Source: Blattamonas nauphoetae
Lineage: Eukaryota > Preaxostyla > Oxymonadida
Assembly (NCBI GenBank): GCA_033064195.1
Contig: JARBJD010000025.1
Coordinates: forward strand, 1-64,000
Direction of reading: 5' to 3'
Length of the DNA: 64,000 nucleotides
Shown: positions 1-10,163 of the stretch, piece after piece
How positions within the stretch are numbered: the stretch's first letter is position 1
How the letters are laid out: every line of letters starts with the position of its first letter
The notes under the pieces: model-generated
What the model saw: only the letters and a program-made list of their open reading frames with translations
The model's database searches: none
Told to the model about the DNA's origin: nothing
Made by a program: the position numbers and the translations under genes

Positions 1-838
1 CGCCCTCCAGTCACCTCCACTCCGTCCTCCTTGTCCTCCACTCGCCTCCCTCGCCCTCCAGTCCACCTCCCTCATCTGCCTTGTCCCTCCACTCCTCCCT
101 CGCCCTCCAGTCACCTCCACCCGTCTGCCTTGTCCTCCACTCCTCCCTGTCCCTCCAGTCACCTCCCTCGTCTCCCTTGTCCTCCACTCCCTCCTCCCTC
201 GCCCTCCAGTCACCTCCACTCGTCTGCCTTGTCCTCCACTCTCCCTCGCCCTCCAGTCACCTCCACTCGTCTGCCTTGTCCTCCACTCGCCTCCCTCGCC
301 CTCCAGTCACCTCCACTCGTCTGCCTTGTCCTCCACTCGCCTCCCTCGCCCTCCAGTCACCTCCACTCGTCTGCCTTGTCCTCCACTCGCCACCCCTCGC
401 CCTCCAGTCACCTCCACCCATCCCTTGTCCCTCAAGTCACCTCCACTCGTCTGCCTTGTCCTCCACCGCCTCCTTGTCCTCCACTCGCCTCCCTCGCCCT
501 CCAGTCACCTCCACTCGTCTGCCTTGTCCTCCACTCGCCTCCCTCGCCCTCCAGTCACCTCCACTCGTCTCCCTTGTCCTCCACTCGCCTCCCTTGTCCT
601 CCACTCGCCTCCCTTGTCCTCCACTCGCCTCCCTCGCCCTCCTGTCACCTTCACTCGTCTCCGTCGCCCTCAGTCAACTCCACTCGTCTGCCTTGTCCTC
701 CACTCGCCTCCCTCGCCCTCCAGTCACCTCCACTCGTCTGCCTTGTCCTCCACTCGCCTCCTTGTCCTCCACTCGCCTCCCTCGCCCTACAGTCACCTCC
801 ACTCGTCTGCCTTGTCCTCCACTCGCCTCCAGTCACCT
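1..838. repeat. 50-bp C-rich minisatellite
   Basis: Tandem array with a clear 50-bp period: the phrase ctccagtcac recurs at 251, 301 and 351. Units are degenerate and partly deleted towards both sides. The plus strand has almost no G runs and the minus strand is G-rich, with GGAGG/GGGCGAGGGAGG-like tracts. The unit has no stop codon on the plus strand and 50 is not a multiple of 3, so all three plus frames stay open and give rotations of the same Ser/Pro/Leu-rich peptide. This is a property of the repeat and not evidence of a gene. The array begins at or before the window edge. Confidence 0.95.
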
Positions 839-1313
839 CCCCGTCCTACCAATGTCCTCTCTTGTCATCTCATTCTTCCCTCATCCTCCTCATCCTCAAC
901 TCCCCAACACATCCTTCCCAACCCCAAATTACTCTTCTCATTCATCCTCCACTACATCAATTTCATCTCTCTCAATCACCAGCCATCTTGTTTGACTCTT
1001 TATCCTATCCTTCTTGTTACCTCTCAACATCAATATTTTCTCAAAAACATAACTAGTGCAGTGAGGGACGATAGTTGAGACAACATCGCCCACCACAATA
1101 AGATCATCCCATCAATTGTTTTTCTCTCCATCTGACTAGACATCTAGTGGGATGATTTTGAAAAAAACACTCATGATCAGCTATTTGAGGTGTGAAAGAG
1201 TTATTTAAGAGAGATTGGAAAAGTTGACAAAAAGAATGGCGACGGTTGGTTTCGATGTGTGCTCGAACTTTTCTATGATGTCAAAAATATTGACCCATAT
1301 TGATGTTTCTACA
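839..1313. other. Gene-free stretch after minisatellite
   Basis: Pyrimidine-rich decay of the minisatellite to about 1050, then unique AT-rich DNA. No supported gene, RNA or repeat. Confidence 0.6.
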
Positions 1314-1874
1314 CTTTTTAGAGTGAGCAAACGCCTTGATCGGAGACAAGATCCAGTTTTGTAAACCAAGGGTTGATCAACCTTCTTGACCGAACGAGGT
1401 ACCTTTTCGTATGTACACTTCACAAAGATCCTTTTTTCTACGTTTCTTTTGATAATTCTCTAATAGTCTTCACAGCCCCCCCTGCCCTTAGGCGGGGGCT
1501 GAAGACAATCCGACATTGTGAAAAGTGACAGGAAAAGGATCGGGTGAAGTGTGAATAGAATATGCAAACTGGAAAAAAATTTTGAACCAGAGTAGTGTAG
1601 TAGTTGTACCGAGTACTTATAGACACAAGGTCCAGGGTTCAATTCCTTTCACCTCCAACTTTTTCTCTTTTTTCGCTTTTTGAGATGATCTTCCTCGATC
1701 TTCCACGATAAAGCTATATTAGACGCTTATTTCAAGTCTACCACTCTTCAAACAGAATATAATTCATAATCCGATCCTTAATCGCTTTTCTTCCTTGTTG
1801 GGATTCGATCAACCCTTTCTCTAAATGTAGAGAGATCCCCGTCGATAGAGGCGTTTGCTCACTCTAAAAAGTTT
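1314..1874. mobile_element. Inverted-repeat-bounded element, MITE-like
   Basis: A perfect 24-bp inverted repeat (1314-1337 and 1851-1874, starting actttttagagtgagcaaa) bounds about 560 bp, with weaker pairing continuing inward. The interior contains a G/C hairpin near 1469-1506 and a Pol III box-like segment near 1590-1650. The part from about 1405 to 1500 is an inverted relative of 55240-55360. No target duplication was found outside the repeats, so the true ends and family are unknown. Confidence 0.55.
1590..1652 (+). other. tRNA-like segment with A and B boxes
   Basis: Contains TAGTGTAGTAG, which fits the Pol III A box, and GGTTCAATTCC, which fits the B box, followed by a T-rich stretch that could terminate Pol III. 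The acceptor and anticodon arms do not pair convincingly, so this is either a degenerate tRNA or the Pol III head of a SINE-like element. Confidence 0.3.
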
Positions 1875-2189
1875 GGAAGTGTCAATAGCATAATTAGTGA
1901 AATGTAATAAACGACAATTTATTAAGATTTGAGTTTGACCGTTAAGTTGCCAGTTACCATTAGATGAATTGTTTCTTCAAAAGTTGTAAAAATAATCTTG
2001 AGAAGGTGTGAAGTGAGTCGTTTCATTTTTCGCTCCCCGATCTCAATACCCGTCCACTTATACTCTGTTTACAATATGTTTCACAACACGTGTTTCCATT
2101 AAGATCGTTTTATTGTTCGATATCGTTATCTCTTTCCCTATTTCCTTTTTCTCCACCCCAACAAACATAGACATTGATTGCGGCTTCTT
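1875..2189. other. Spacer, nothing recognised
   Basis: AT-rich unique sequence between the inverted-repeat element and the start of the 8-kb-spaced duplication. No coding signal seen. Confidence 0.5.
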
Positions 2190-3006
2190 GATCTGATGTC
2201 GATTCTGGAAAATGTGCAAGTTAGATAGTCGATGACCGGAAAGGAAAGATCGGACGAAACCCACGAAGCGCTGTTCAGATGTCGCTTTTGGATTGCTGAA
2301 TGATCGCACGATTTCTGGCGCTTGTGGACTGTGGATGCGTTGAATTGCATTTCAGACGATGAGGAACTCCATCACGCCAACACTCCTCCAAACGAGCTCT
2401 CTTCTCAACACTGTCGTCTCTCTCTTCAGGTCGCCGTCCATTCCACTCGAAACGACAGAATGGACTCCACAACTCGGCTGGCACAATCGGAACTGGAATG
2501 GCCAGCCATCTCGTTCCTCTGCTGGAATGAGGGTGAACTGCATCGCTCGTCGACTGATCCGACCAAACACACTTCCGCCACTAACTCAGTGCTGTCAACC
2601 CACACTGACGTCGTTGTTATTTTTGGTGTTTAAGAACATCAAGTTTGGGAGGTGCATGTGCTTTGAGAGGAAGAACTCCTCCACCGACCACGTGCTTGGA
2701 CTGAACAACCGTGCAGCCAGTGTCTGCATCATCGTCTGATGAATGGAACATGTGATTGTTGAGAATGACTGTGAGAGATTGTTTGCGAAGACGAGATAAG
2801 AAGCAACGAGAAGCAGATGTGGACTGCGACCATCTCTTCGAAGGTGTAACGTGTCAGGCAAGAGCAGATTTGTTATCGTTGTTGATTCATTTCATTATTC
2901 TGTTTACCTCGATTGTATTTCAAAGAACAACAATTCGTGAATTGTGTCAGAAACATGATTGGACTCTGTGAGCCACAACCAATGGGATGATCCAACTCTC
3001 ATTTCC
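2190..3006 (+). repeat. Family A upstream module, copy 1
   Basis: Near-identical to 10164-10980 at a constant offset of 7974 bp. The first part (to about 2480) resembles 43.88-44.17 kb upstream of gene B and similar stretches near 7340-7610 and 15220-15490, so it looks like a gene B-derived fragment. The last part is the family A leader, ending in the shared string caatgggatgatcc just upstream of the gene. In some relatives this string is read as Trp-Asp-Asp. Confidence 0.75.
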
Positions 3007-4065
3007 ATGAACGACGAATTCTTTGCTTTGAAGCCCTCCATTGATGCCTATTTGGGTGATACTTCCGAATCACCTTCAACTGTCCAGCCTGAAGATGAAC
3101 CATTCCTCAATTTCGATCCAAAGTCGAAATTGTTTTTTCGTGATAAATATAGGATTTACAATTCACTTGTTGCCCTTGTACACGCAGGATATCCTTTTGA
3201 TGATGCTCTTCAAGACAAAGCTGCCCAGTTTTTGGAGAAACTCGAACCGAATTTGCGCGATAAAACTAAGCCCAACAAATTCATCACTGAACTCGTTCCA
3301 TCTTCCACTGGATCAACTTCTGGATTTGTGGAGAGCTTTGGCACTCTGTTGTCATCTCCCCACTCGACAGTAGTTGCAGCGTCGCTGTCGTTCCTTCGAG
3401 AAACAACCAGAACTGTATCGCCTTCAATTCGAACGAATCTCGTTACCAATGTCCTAGCAACAGTTCAACCTCACACGCTGCCAATATCAGGAAATGAAGC
3501 AATCATCCAAAGTTTCATGGAAATCATCAAGGATTGCATATATCTCGCCGATCCATCGTCTCTCCATAAACTTGGCATCAATGCAGCAGCGGACCAATTC
3601 AACCATCGGGATATGATCTTTCGGAAGGTCGTGCTCCCGTCGTCTCAATTTGAGACTTTTCTGATCTCAAAACGACACTTCCTCGATGGAGAATTATTTG
3701 ACTCCTGGATGGAGCTATTGTGTTCATACATTGAAATAAGTCCATTCCATCGTCAAACAATGGAGTTTGTTGTCGCATCTCCGATTGTGATGGCAATCTC
3801 AAGTTATCTCTCATTCATCGAATATGAGATGAGTCTCTTTATTAAGCTCGACAATATCAAACAATCGCTCAAAGTATGGACTACAGAAAGCCCAGAAGTG
3901 GCCCAATCTGTGAAACGGATGGTGCAAGCACTGATCTCGGAAGGCTTCGAAGACACACTTGAACAGATGATGAGGAAAGAAAAGAGCGGAGATTATAGCG
4001 TCCATCTTGAGGATGAGTGTCACTATTTCTCACAGAAACTGGGACTGAATCTGCCAAGGCAATGA
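3007..4065 (+). CDS. Family A helical protein, copy 1
   Basis: Family A member of about 352 aa from the ATG at 3007. The frame is also open upstream through a conserved WDDPTLISM segment, so an upstream exon is possible. Conserved blocks in order: an EPFLNF/DKYRIYNSLVALV block near the N-terminus, VPSSTGSTSGF...LLSSPHSTVV, QPHTLPISGNE, FNHRDMIFRKVVLPSSQF, FHRQTMEFVVASPIVMA and a C-terminal LISEGFEDTLEQ. Regular hydrophobic spacing suggests an armadillo/HEAT-like all-helical fold. No signal peptide, TM segment or catalytic motif is seen. It differs from the 10.9-kb duplicate mainly in a 50-bp patch near 3298-3350 and in its last quarter. The stop codon lies inside the target duplication of the following hAT-like element, which leaves the ORF whole. 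Function unknown. Confidence 0.75.
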   Translation: MNDEFFALKPSIDAYLGDTSESPSTVQPEDEPFLNFDPKSKLFFRDKYRIYNSLVALVHAGYPFDDALQDKAAQFLEKLEPNLRDKTKPNKFITELVPSSTGSTSGFVESFGTLLSSPHSTVVAASLSFLRETTRTVSPSIRTNLVTNVLATVQPHTLPISGNEAIIQSFMEIIKDCIYLADPSSLHKLGINAAADQFNHRDMIFRKVVLPSSQFETFLISKRHFLDGELFDSWMELLCSYIEISPFHRQTMEFVVASPIVMAISSYLSFIEYEMSLFIKLDNIKQSLKVWTTESPEVAQSVKRMVQALISEGFEDTLEQMMRKEKSGDYSVHLEDECHYFSQKLGLNLPRQ

Positions 4066-4066
4066 C

Positions 4067-4625
4067 CAGGGCTTTGATTTCGATCCCATCGATCTCAAGA
4101 TTTTTGACCTCAACAAATTATCCGTGTGTAATTCTTTCTCTTCTTCTCACATCATGTTTATTATGATCATATTGTCTGTAAATTTTTCCAGAAAAAACAC
4201 AATTGTCTTTAACTGTCAAAAAACAATGTCGTTTTTTATCACTGTTTTTCCACGTGGAAGCAGTAATTTTCACAAAATAATGATTATTCGAAGTGAATTT
4301 CAACGAAATATTGTGAGAAGATGATAAAATTCACCGGTAAATCAATAATTCTGTCAGATCCAGATGATCGAACCCATCAGAATCTGAACCATCATCGTCC
4401 ATCTTCAGTCCTACAATCACGGGGTCAGAAGGATGTGTTCTTTTTCATCTTTTTTCCTTTTTTATTCCAGAAAACCATTTTTTATGCTCATTTGTGAAAT
4501 GTTGATGTTAAAAAGGGAGAAAAAATAGTGAAAACCACATCCAAATTGATCTCAACAGGGATTTGGCATCTTGAGGTCAGTCGATCCCAATTTCTGCAGG
4601 ATTGACCTCAAGATGCAAAGCCCTG
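4067..4625. mobile_element. hAT-like MITE
   Basis: 559 bp flanked by the perfect 8-bp duplication gcaatgac (4059-4066 and 4626-4633). It has 10-bp terminal inverted repeats cagggctttg/caaagccctg and further inverted similarity inside (gacctcaagat). The empty site is seen in the duplicate near 12390, which has a single gcaatgac. An 8-bp duplication with CAGGG-type ends fits hAT elements. No transposase ORF, so non-autonomous. Confidence 0.85.
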
Positions 4626-4633
4626 GCAATGAC

Positions 4634-5010
4634 AGTTGCATCGTCAATGACACGTCGAAGGAGCCTCTTTCACACGGCTCCAAGTCATTTCTGCGGACTC
4701 TCCTCGGATGGTGGGAATGCTCTGATTGCTGGTGCCGACGAACAGATTCTGTGATTGCCTCCAATCGTCCAGAAATGGTCTGCTCTTTTGGGTTCGTCGT
4801 TCTCGTCGCGGCTGTCTTTGACTGTCCCATCGTCAACCGTCCTCTCTCCAAACAATTCCTGGCATCCCTGAACGATGCATTGTGAACAGATTATCTTTCC
4901 CATTCTCGACTTTTGGACCATCCCCTAAACACTTCTCGTTTATCTCGTCGAAATGGGATGTGCCCCACCTTTCAGCCATTCCACAGCCATCTACGATCTG
5001 TTTGAAGTGT
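4634..5010. repeat. Family A 3' module, after copy 1
   Basis: Conserved sequence found downstream of nearly every family A gene, with the core tttgactgtcacatcgtcaa. It is open on the minus strand (a peptide with GKIICSQCIVQG and ELFGERTVDD) and in one plus frame. Here the core has an unusual variant (cccatcgtcaac). It separates from the gene because the hAT-like MITE lies between them. Confidence 0.75.
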
Positions 5011-5624
5011 GTTTTGCTTCTTTTGGGTTTCTTGCATTTGCGCCGTGGGCACAATTGTCATTTTATTCTTTTTTCGACCTCATCGGTTATTCTGGCCTCC
5101 CGTCGTCTTCCTTTTCTCTCATGCTCTCCCACACACAGGTCATGATCAAGGGACTGGCGCTCAGGAAGGCGACGATGACTTCATATCGAGACACACATCA
5201 CACAATCCATCTGCCACTACATCTTCTTCTCATCTCGTTCTTCTCTGTCCATGCCACAACTTCATTTGTTGCGTCCAAATTGTCGGGATCAGCCCAAACG
5301 TGAACGAGAGCGACTCCACTCAGTCTGTCGCATCCCGACTGAAGCAGACGAAGCCCATTGGCCGTCCCCTTCCTCCAACCAACCCTGCCCTCGAGTGGGT
5401 CACGCTCCCAACGAACAAGACACTCCCGTTCGCCCTGTCCGCATCGACGTTCTTTCTGCTCCAATTCTCCGTCCGAACGCGTGACTTCTTCCTCGCCGAC
5501 CGTCGTTCTCGACATATCGCCCAAATGGTATTTGTTCATCTCATGTTGTGATTTGGTTGAAATGTTGTCAATGATTAAACACTGATTGAACAATCTTCCG
5601 ATTCAATTGTGTTGCCCAAAGGGC
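5011..5624. other. Spacer before family A copy 2
   Basis: No supported gene. Open frames of 131 aa on minus (5198-5593) and up to 180 aa on plus (5009-5551) overlap and lack family similarity that I recognise. Segment 5290-5500 is GC-richer than its surroundings and could be a relic of coding sequence. Confidence 0.4.
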
Positions 5625-6725
5625 ATGATCGAACAGTCGTCAACGATGGAAGAAGAATCTCCTCATCAATTGGTTCCACATCATTCTATTCTACCCAATA
5701 ACTCTGTTGCAGATGGAAGTATCCTTTCAGAACGTGAGTGTTTCCTCAATTTCGATGAAAACTCAGAATTGTCGTTTGAAGACAAATCGAGACTTTACCA
5801 TTCGCTTGTTGCCCTCGTGAAAGCTGAATATCCTTTTGACAAAGCCCTTCAAGACAGAGCTGCCCTATTTTTGAAAAGACTCGAACCGAATTGGGCCCCA
5901 CAAGCACTAGCTACTCAACTCATCACGGACCTCGTCCCCTCCTCGGCTGGATCTCTCTCTGGCTTCATTGATAGCATTGTGACTTTGTTGTCATCTCCCC
6001 ACTCGACTGTGGTTGCATCAACGATGTCGTTCCTTTCGGAAACAGCATTTACAGCCTCCCATGCAATTCGAGATCGTCTTGTGGTGTCAGATCTCGTCAG
6101 CAAAGTGTTAGCGATTATTCAACCTCACACACTGTCTATATCAGGAAATGAACCCATCTTTGACAATCTCGTCGAAATGATCAGCCGTGACATCAACCTC
6201 GCATCTCCATCATCTCTCAGAGAACTTGGCTTCACTACTGCAGTCGGCGAATACAACCATCGTGAAATGATCTTTCGGAAGGTCGTCCTTCCATCGTCTA
6301 AATTCGTGACATTTCTGATCTCCAATCGACACATCCTCAATGATGACTTGTTGAGATCATTCGTATATCTTATGGCCACATTCCTTCGAATCGGCCCATT
6401 TCATCGTCCAACATTGGAGTTTGTCCTCGCATCTCCGATTGTGATGGCAATCTCGAGTTGTCTCCCATTCTATGAAAATGAGATTCGTCTCTGGATTACT
6501 CTCCAACACATCAACCAATCGCTGTCTGAATGGAAGAGATACAAAACAGAAGCGGCCCAATCAGGACAACGGGCAATTAAAGCTCTGTTTTCGGAAGGCT
6601 TCGAAGACACCCTCGAACAGATCTCGATGAGGGACAAAGACGGAATTTGTACCAACAAGATTGTGAAAGAGTGTCACGGAATTTCGAAACGGCTGGGATC
6701 GAACGTGGAAATCACAGAAGATTGA
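5625..6725 (+). CDS. Family A helical protein, copy 2
   Basis: Intact family A member of 366 aa from the first ATG (5625); a second in-frame ATG lies at 5646. Landmarks: ECFLNFDENSELSFEDKSRLY, YPFDKALQDRAALFLKRLEP, LVPSSAGSLSGFIDSIVTLL, VLAIIQPHTLSISGNE, YNHREMIFRKVVLPSSKF, FHRPTLEFVLASPIVMA and LFSEGFEDTLEQ. The N-terminus lacks the WDDP segment seen in several relatives. It ends in a short acidic tail (VEITED). Predicted soluble and helical, function unknown. Followed directly by the usual 3' module. Confidence 0.75.
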   Translation: MIEQSSTMEEESPHQLVPHHSILPNNSVADGSILSERECFLNFDENSELSFEDKSRLYHSLVALVKAEYPFDKALQDRAALFLKRLEPNWAPQALATQLITDLVPSSAGSLSGFIDSIVTLLSSPHSTVVASTMSFLSETAFTASHAIRDRLVVSDLVSKVLAIIQPHTLSISGNEPIFDNLVEMISRDINLASPSSLRELGFTTAVGEYNHREMIFRKVVLPSSKFVTFLISNRHILNDDLLRSFVYLMATFLRIGPFHRPTLEFVLASPIVMAISSCLPFYENEIRLWITLQHINQSLSEWKRYKTEAAQSGQRAIKALFSEGFEDTLEQISMRDKDGICTNKIVKECHGISKRLGSNVEITED

Positions 6726-6744
6726 TGTCCCAAATATCGATAGG

Positions 6745-7100
6745 AAACTACCTCTCTCGGATGACTCCAACACATTTCTGTGGACTCTCCTCGGATGTTG
6801 GGAATGCGCTGATTGCTGACGCGGATGAATATATACTGGGATGGCCTCCAATCGTCCAGAAATGGATTACTCTTTTGGGTTCGTCGTTCTCGTCGCGGCT
6901 GTCTTTGACTGTCACATCGTCAACCGTCCTCTCTCCAAACAATTCCTTGCGTCCCTCAACGATGCATTGTGACCGGATTATCTTTCCCAATCTCGACGTT
7001 AAACCATCTCAGAAACGCTTCTCGATTATTTCCTCGAAATTGAATGTACCCCACTTTTTCAGCGATTCCACAGCCATCCACCATTTGTTTCATGATCATC
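6745..7100. repeat. Family A 3' module, after copy 2
   Basis: Same module as at 4634. The minus frame (to 6990) retains RTVDDVTVKDSRDENDEPKR, and the plus frame retains SSFSSRLSLTVTSSTV. Starts about 20 bp after the stop codon. Confidence 0.75.
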
Positions 7101-7625
7101 CCGCTTGTTGACTGTTCTCTAAGTCATTCCTCTCGATACTGAAACCGATCCCCAAACAACCCTCCGAAATCGAAGAATCCACACAACTCAAGACGACTCT
7201 GTTGGTCCACACAATGTTTTCTCTGTTAGCAACATCGTCAGAGATGGAGCAACTCGTTGCGCAACAGGTACCTGCCATTCAACTCCGTGTTCTTTTCTCG
7301 ACGCGAAAATAAGGCTCATCAGGACCCTAAAACGCCTCTCTGATGTCGATTCTGGAAAATGTCCAAGTTGGACAGTCGATGACCGGAAGGGAAGCAATGG
7401 CCAAACCCACGAGGCGCTCTTCAGATGACGCTTTGGGAAAGCTGAATGATCGCCCGATTTCTCGCCCTTTGGACTGTGCATGCGTTGAATCGCTTTTCAG
7501 ACGATTCAGAACTCCATCATGCCAACACTCCTCCAAACGAGCTCGCCTCTCAACACTGTCGTCACTCTCTTCAGATTGCCGTCCATTCCACTCCAAACGA
7601 CAGAATGGACTCCTCCTCTGCTATT
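7101..7625 (+). repeat. Gene B-like fragment before copy 3
   Basis: Similar to 43.65-44.17 kb. It includes the MSILENVQ segment (7343) and the block encoding DDSELHHANTPPNELASQHC or, in another frame, RPISRPLDCACVESLFRRF. Frames are broken relative to each other, so this is a decayed duplicate and not a gene. Confidence 0.6.
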
Positions 7626-7949
7626 TGTCTGCTTTCTCTTCCCGACAACTCGTCTGCCTTTGACTACTCCCGTCAAACCGTCTCAGATTCTGAACATCGC
7701 CAAGAATGACGCTTTCATGCCGGATCCAACTTGTATTCCCTCCAAAAGGTTGTTCATTCTGTCTAATTCCCATTTCCTCTTCTTTCTCCACAATAGCTCG
7801 TTGTGGGCTTTCGTTATTCGTGTTTTCGTCGTTTTTCTCATTTCATCGATTCTCAGAAGCTCTCACCACTTTTTGTTCCCTCCCCAGCATCCAGCCATTC
7901 GTTCATCTTGTTCACGTCATCTGCGTGGTAGCTGATTGCATTTGGAGAA
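7626..7949. other. Leader spacer of copy 3
   Basis: Closely similar to 16085-16425 upstream of copy 5 (shared ctgctttctcttcccgac and following sequence), so the two units derive from one another. Shared promoter and 5' UTR are likely to lie here, but no motif stands out. Confidence 0.5.
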
Positions 7950-9095
7950 ATGAGAAAGCACAGTTCAATGATGGGCATGATCGAATTCTGCTCAGAGATG
8001 GAAGGCAAGTCATTCTTGCAATCTCTAGCTTCCACAACTATTCATTCTTTTTATCCCTATCCCAATCCGGTGTTGGTCACAGAGAATGAACCATTCCTGA
8101 ATTTCAATCCCAACTCGGATTTGTCGATTGAGGACAAGTCGAGGATTTACATTTCACTTGTTTCTCTTGTGAAGGAGAAATATCCGTTTGACACTGACCT
8201 TCAAAACAGGGCTGTCCGATTTTTGGAGAACCTCAGACCTTGGGGCGACAATGATCATGCTGTGTAACTTGTGACTGACCTCGTTCCCTCTCCAGCCGGA
8301 TCAGCTTCTGGCTTTATCGACAGCATTGTCACTCTGCTGTCATCTCCACACTCGACTCTGAGTGGAGCAACGTTGTCATTTCTTTCTGCCACGATAAATG
8401 CTTCTTCAGACGAAATTCAATCTCATCTCGTGGTGTCAGAACTCGTCACCAAAGTGCTAGCGACATTTCAACCTCACACACTGCAAATTGTAGGAAATGA
8501 AACAATCATCAACAGTCTGATCTTGATCATCAACCATTGCATCAGCCTCACAGATTCGTTTTATCTCAGAGAACTTAGCATCACTTCTGCAGTCGATGCA
8601 TTCAACCATCGTGAAATGATCTTTCAGAAAGTCGTGATTCCGTCATCTCAATTTGTGACATTTCTGATCTCAAATCGATCCCTCTTCAACGAAGACTTGG
8701 CCTACGACTTCATTTATCTTTTGGGCGCTTTTATTCGAATGGGCCCATTTCATTGTCCAATATTGGAGTTTGTTCTCGCATCTCCGATTGCGATGACAAT
8801 CACAAGTTGTCTCTCGTTCTTAGAAAGTGAGGTTCGTCTTTTGACCGCTCTCAACAATATCAAACAATCGCTCAAGGAATGGAAGAAAGAAGGCGCGGAA
8901 GTGGTCCAATCTGGAAAACGGATGATGCGAGCTCTGTTTTCGGAAGGCTTCGAAGGCACACTCGAACAGATGCCGATGAAGGACAAAGGCGGATATTATG
9001 GTCTCGGTGTTGTTAAAAAGTGTCACTCCATCTCACACTTGCTGGGATTGAATGTGAAAAGGTGGCAATGGTGGCAACTCATAGTCCCCGGATAA
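7950..9095 (+). pseudogene. Family A copy 3, nonsense-interrupted
   Basis: A family A ORF starts at the ATG at 7950 (MRKHSSMMGM) and is stopped by TAA at 8265-8267. The same frame then runs open to 9095. Relatives have Lys here (gcagcgaaactcgtgact in copy 9), so a single AAA-to-TAA change explains the stop. Blocks beyond it are complete: LVPSPAGSASGFIDSIVTLL, QPHTLQIVGNE, FNHREMIFQKVVIPSSQF and LFSEGFEGTLEQ. The normal C-terminus is replaced by about a dozen codons because a TA-flanked element inserted just after NVKR. Closest relative in the window: copy 5. A young pseudogene is the simplest reading. Confidence 0.75.
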
Positions 9096-9555
9096 ACCCG
9101 TTAAGTCGGATAAACCCGTTACCAACATACCACACTTCACATTGAAACTTTTATTATGACGACTGATATGTTGCGCTTGAAAGAAAGTTATTGTTCGAAT
9201 TCTGAAATGATTTGTCCCCTGTTCAGATGTTTGATCGAGGTCAATGGGTCAGTTCAAATCGATGAATGACCAGCCACGACACCCTGTATGTGATGCTGAG
9301 TACAAAGAGGTTGTATCTCAATGTACCATCCCTTGGACGCCTGGGAAGACATTGGCTAAGTTCCGAGCACATTTCGACTTTCACTTTTCTCATTCCATTT
9401 CACAATCATTCTTTCAACAGGGACTCCTGTTTTAAAAATCATGAAAAGAGTAATGGACGGGAAGTGGAAGGATAATTTTAGTGAAGAGGGGGGACTGCTA
9501 TGCTCATGTGGAATGGTTAACGGGTATATCCGCTCTAACGGGTTTGTCCGGGTAC
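9084..9555. mobile_element. TA-flanked MITE, Tc1/mariner-like
   Basis: 472 bp flanked by TA (9082-9083 and 9556-9557), with inverted ends of about 40 bp: gtccccggataaacccgtta on the left and, read inward, gtacccggacaaacccgtta on the right. Joining the flanks recreates the usual family A 3' sequence (catctcaaatgacacgtcg-like), which fixes the insertion point. No transposase. Internal ORFs (63-101 aa) are not convincing. Confidence 0.85.
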
Positions 9556-9557
9556 TA

Positions 9558-9910
9558 TCAAATGACACGTCGAAACCGCTTCTCTCCAATGACTCCACAT
9601 TTACTTGTGCGGACTCTCCTCGGATGTTGGGAATGCTTTGATTGCTGGTGCAGATGAACATATTCTGGGATGGCCTCCAATCGTCCAGAAATGGTCTGCT
9701 CTTTTGGGTTCGCCGTTCTCGACGCGACTATCTTTGACTGTCACGTCGTCAACCGTCCTCTCTCCAAACAATTCCTGAAGTCCCTGCATGACGCATTGTG
9801 ACCAGATTATCTTTCCCAATCTCGACTTTTGAACATCTCAGACACACTTCTCGTTTATCTCGTCAAACTGAGATGTGCCCCACATTCCCACCATTCCACA
9901 GCCGTCTAAG
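9558..9910. repeat. Family A 3' module, after copy 3
   Basis: Module copy with open minus frame (9601-9819) retaining ELFGERTVDDVTVKDSRVEN. Displaced from its gene by the TA-flanked MITE. Confidence 0.75.
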
Positions 9911-10163
9911 ATTGGCTCCATGATCGTCACGCCAGTTGACTGTCTTCTCAGTCCTTGCTCTCGTTCCGGGAACCGATTCCCAAACAACCATCCGAAATCG
10001 AAGAATCCAAACACTCCCGATGAGTCTGTTTGTCAACACAACGTTTTCTCTGCATGACACCACGTCAGAGATGAAGCAACTTGTGGCGAAACAGGTTTCG
10101 GCCGTTCCACAGCGCGCTCACATTCTGAAGCGAAAAGGACGATCAACAGATCCCGCAACTCCC
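9911..10163 (+). repeat. Gene B-like fragment
   Basis: Plus frame 9936-10202 reads LVPGTDSQTTIRNRRIQTL and later SEMKQLVAKQVSAVPQ, matching 43.66-43.88 kb, 14.99 kb and 21.51 kb. The frame ends soon after MSILENVQV. A relic of the gene B 5' region. Confidence 0.6.

Noticed and set aside
31-1078. Three overlapping plus-strand ORFs of 250-341 aa in the minisatellite
   Set aside because: They are the same repeat peptide in three frames, caused by a stop-free 50-bp unit; no folded or conserved segment.
1590-1652. Intact tRNA-Ile gene
   Set aside because: A TAT-containing loop is present but the anticodon and acceptor stems fail; listed as tRNA-like.
5198-5593. 131-aa minus ORF
   Set aside because: No similarity seen, overlaps equally long plus frames, and lies in a spacer.
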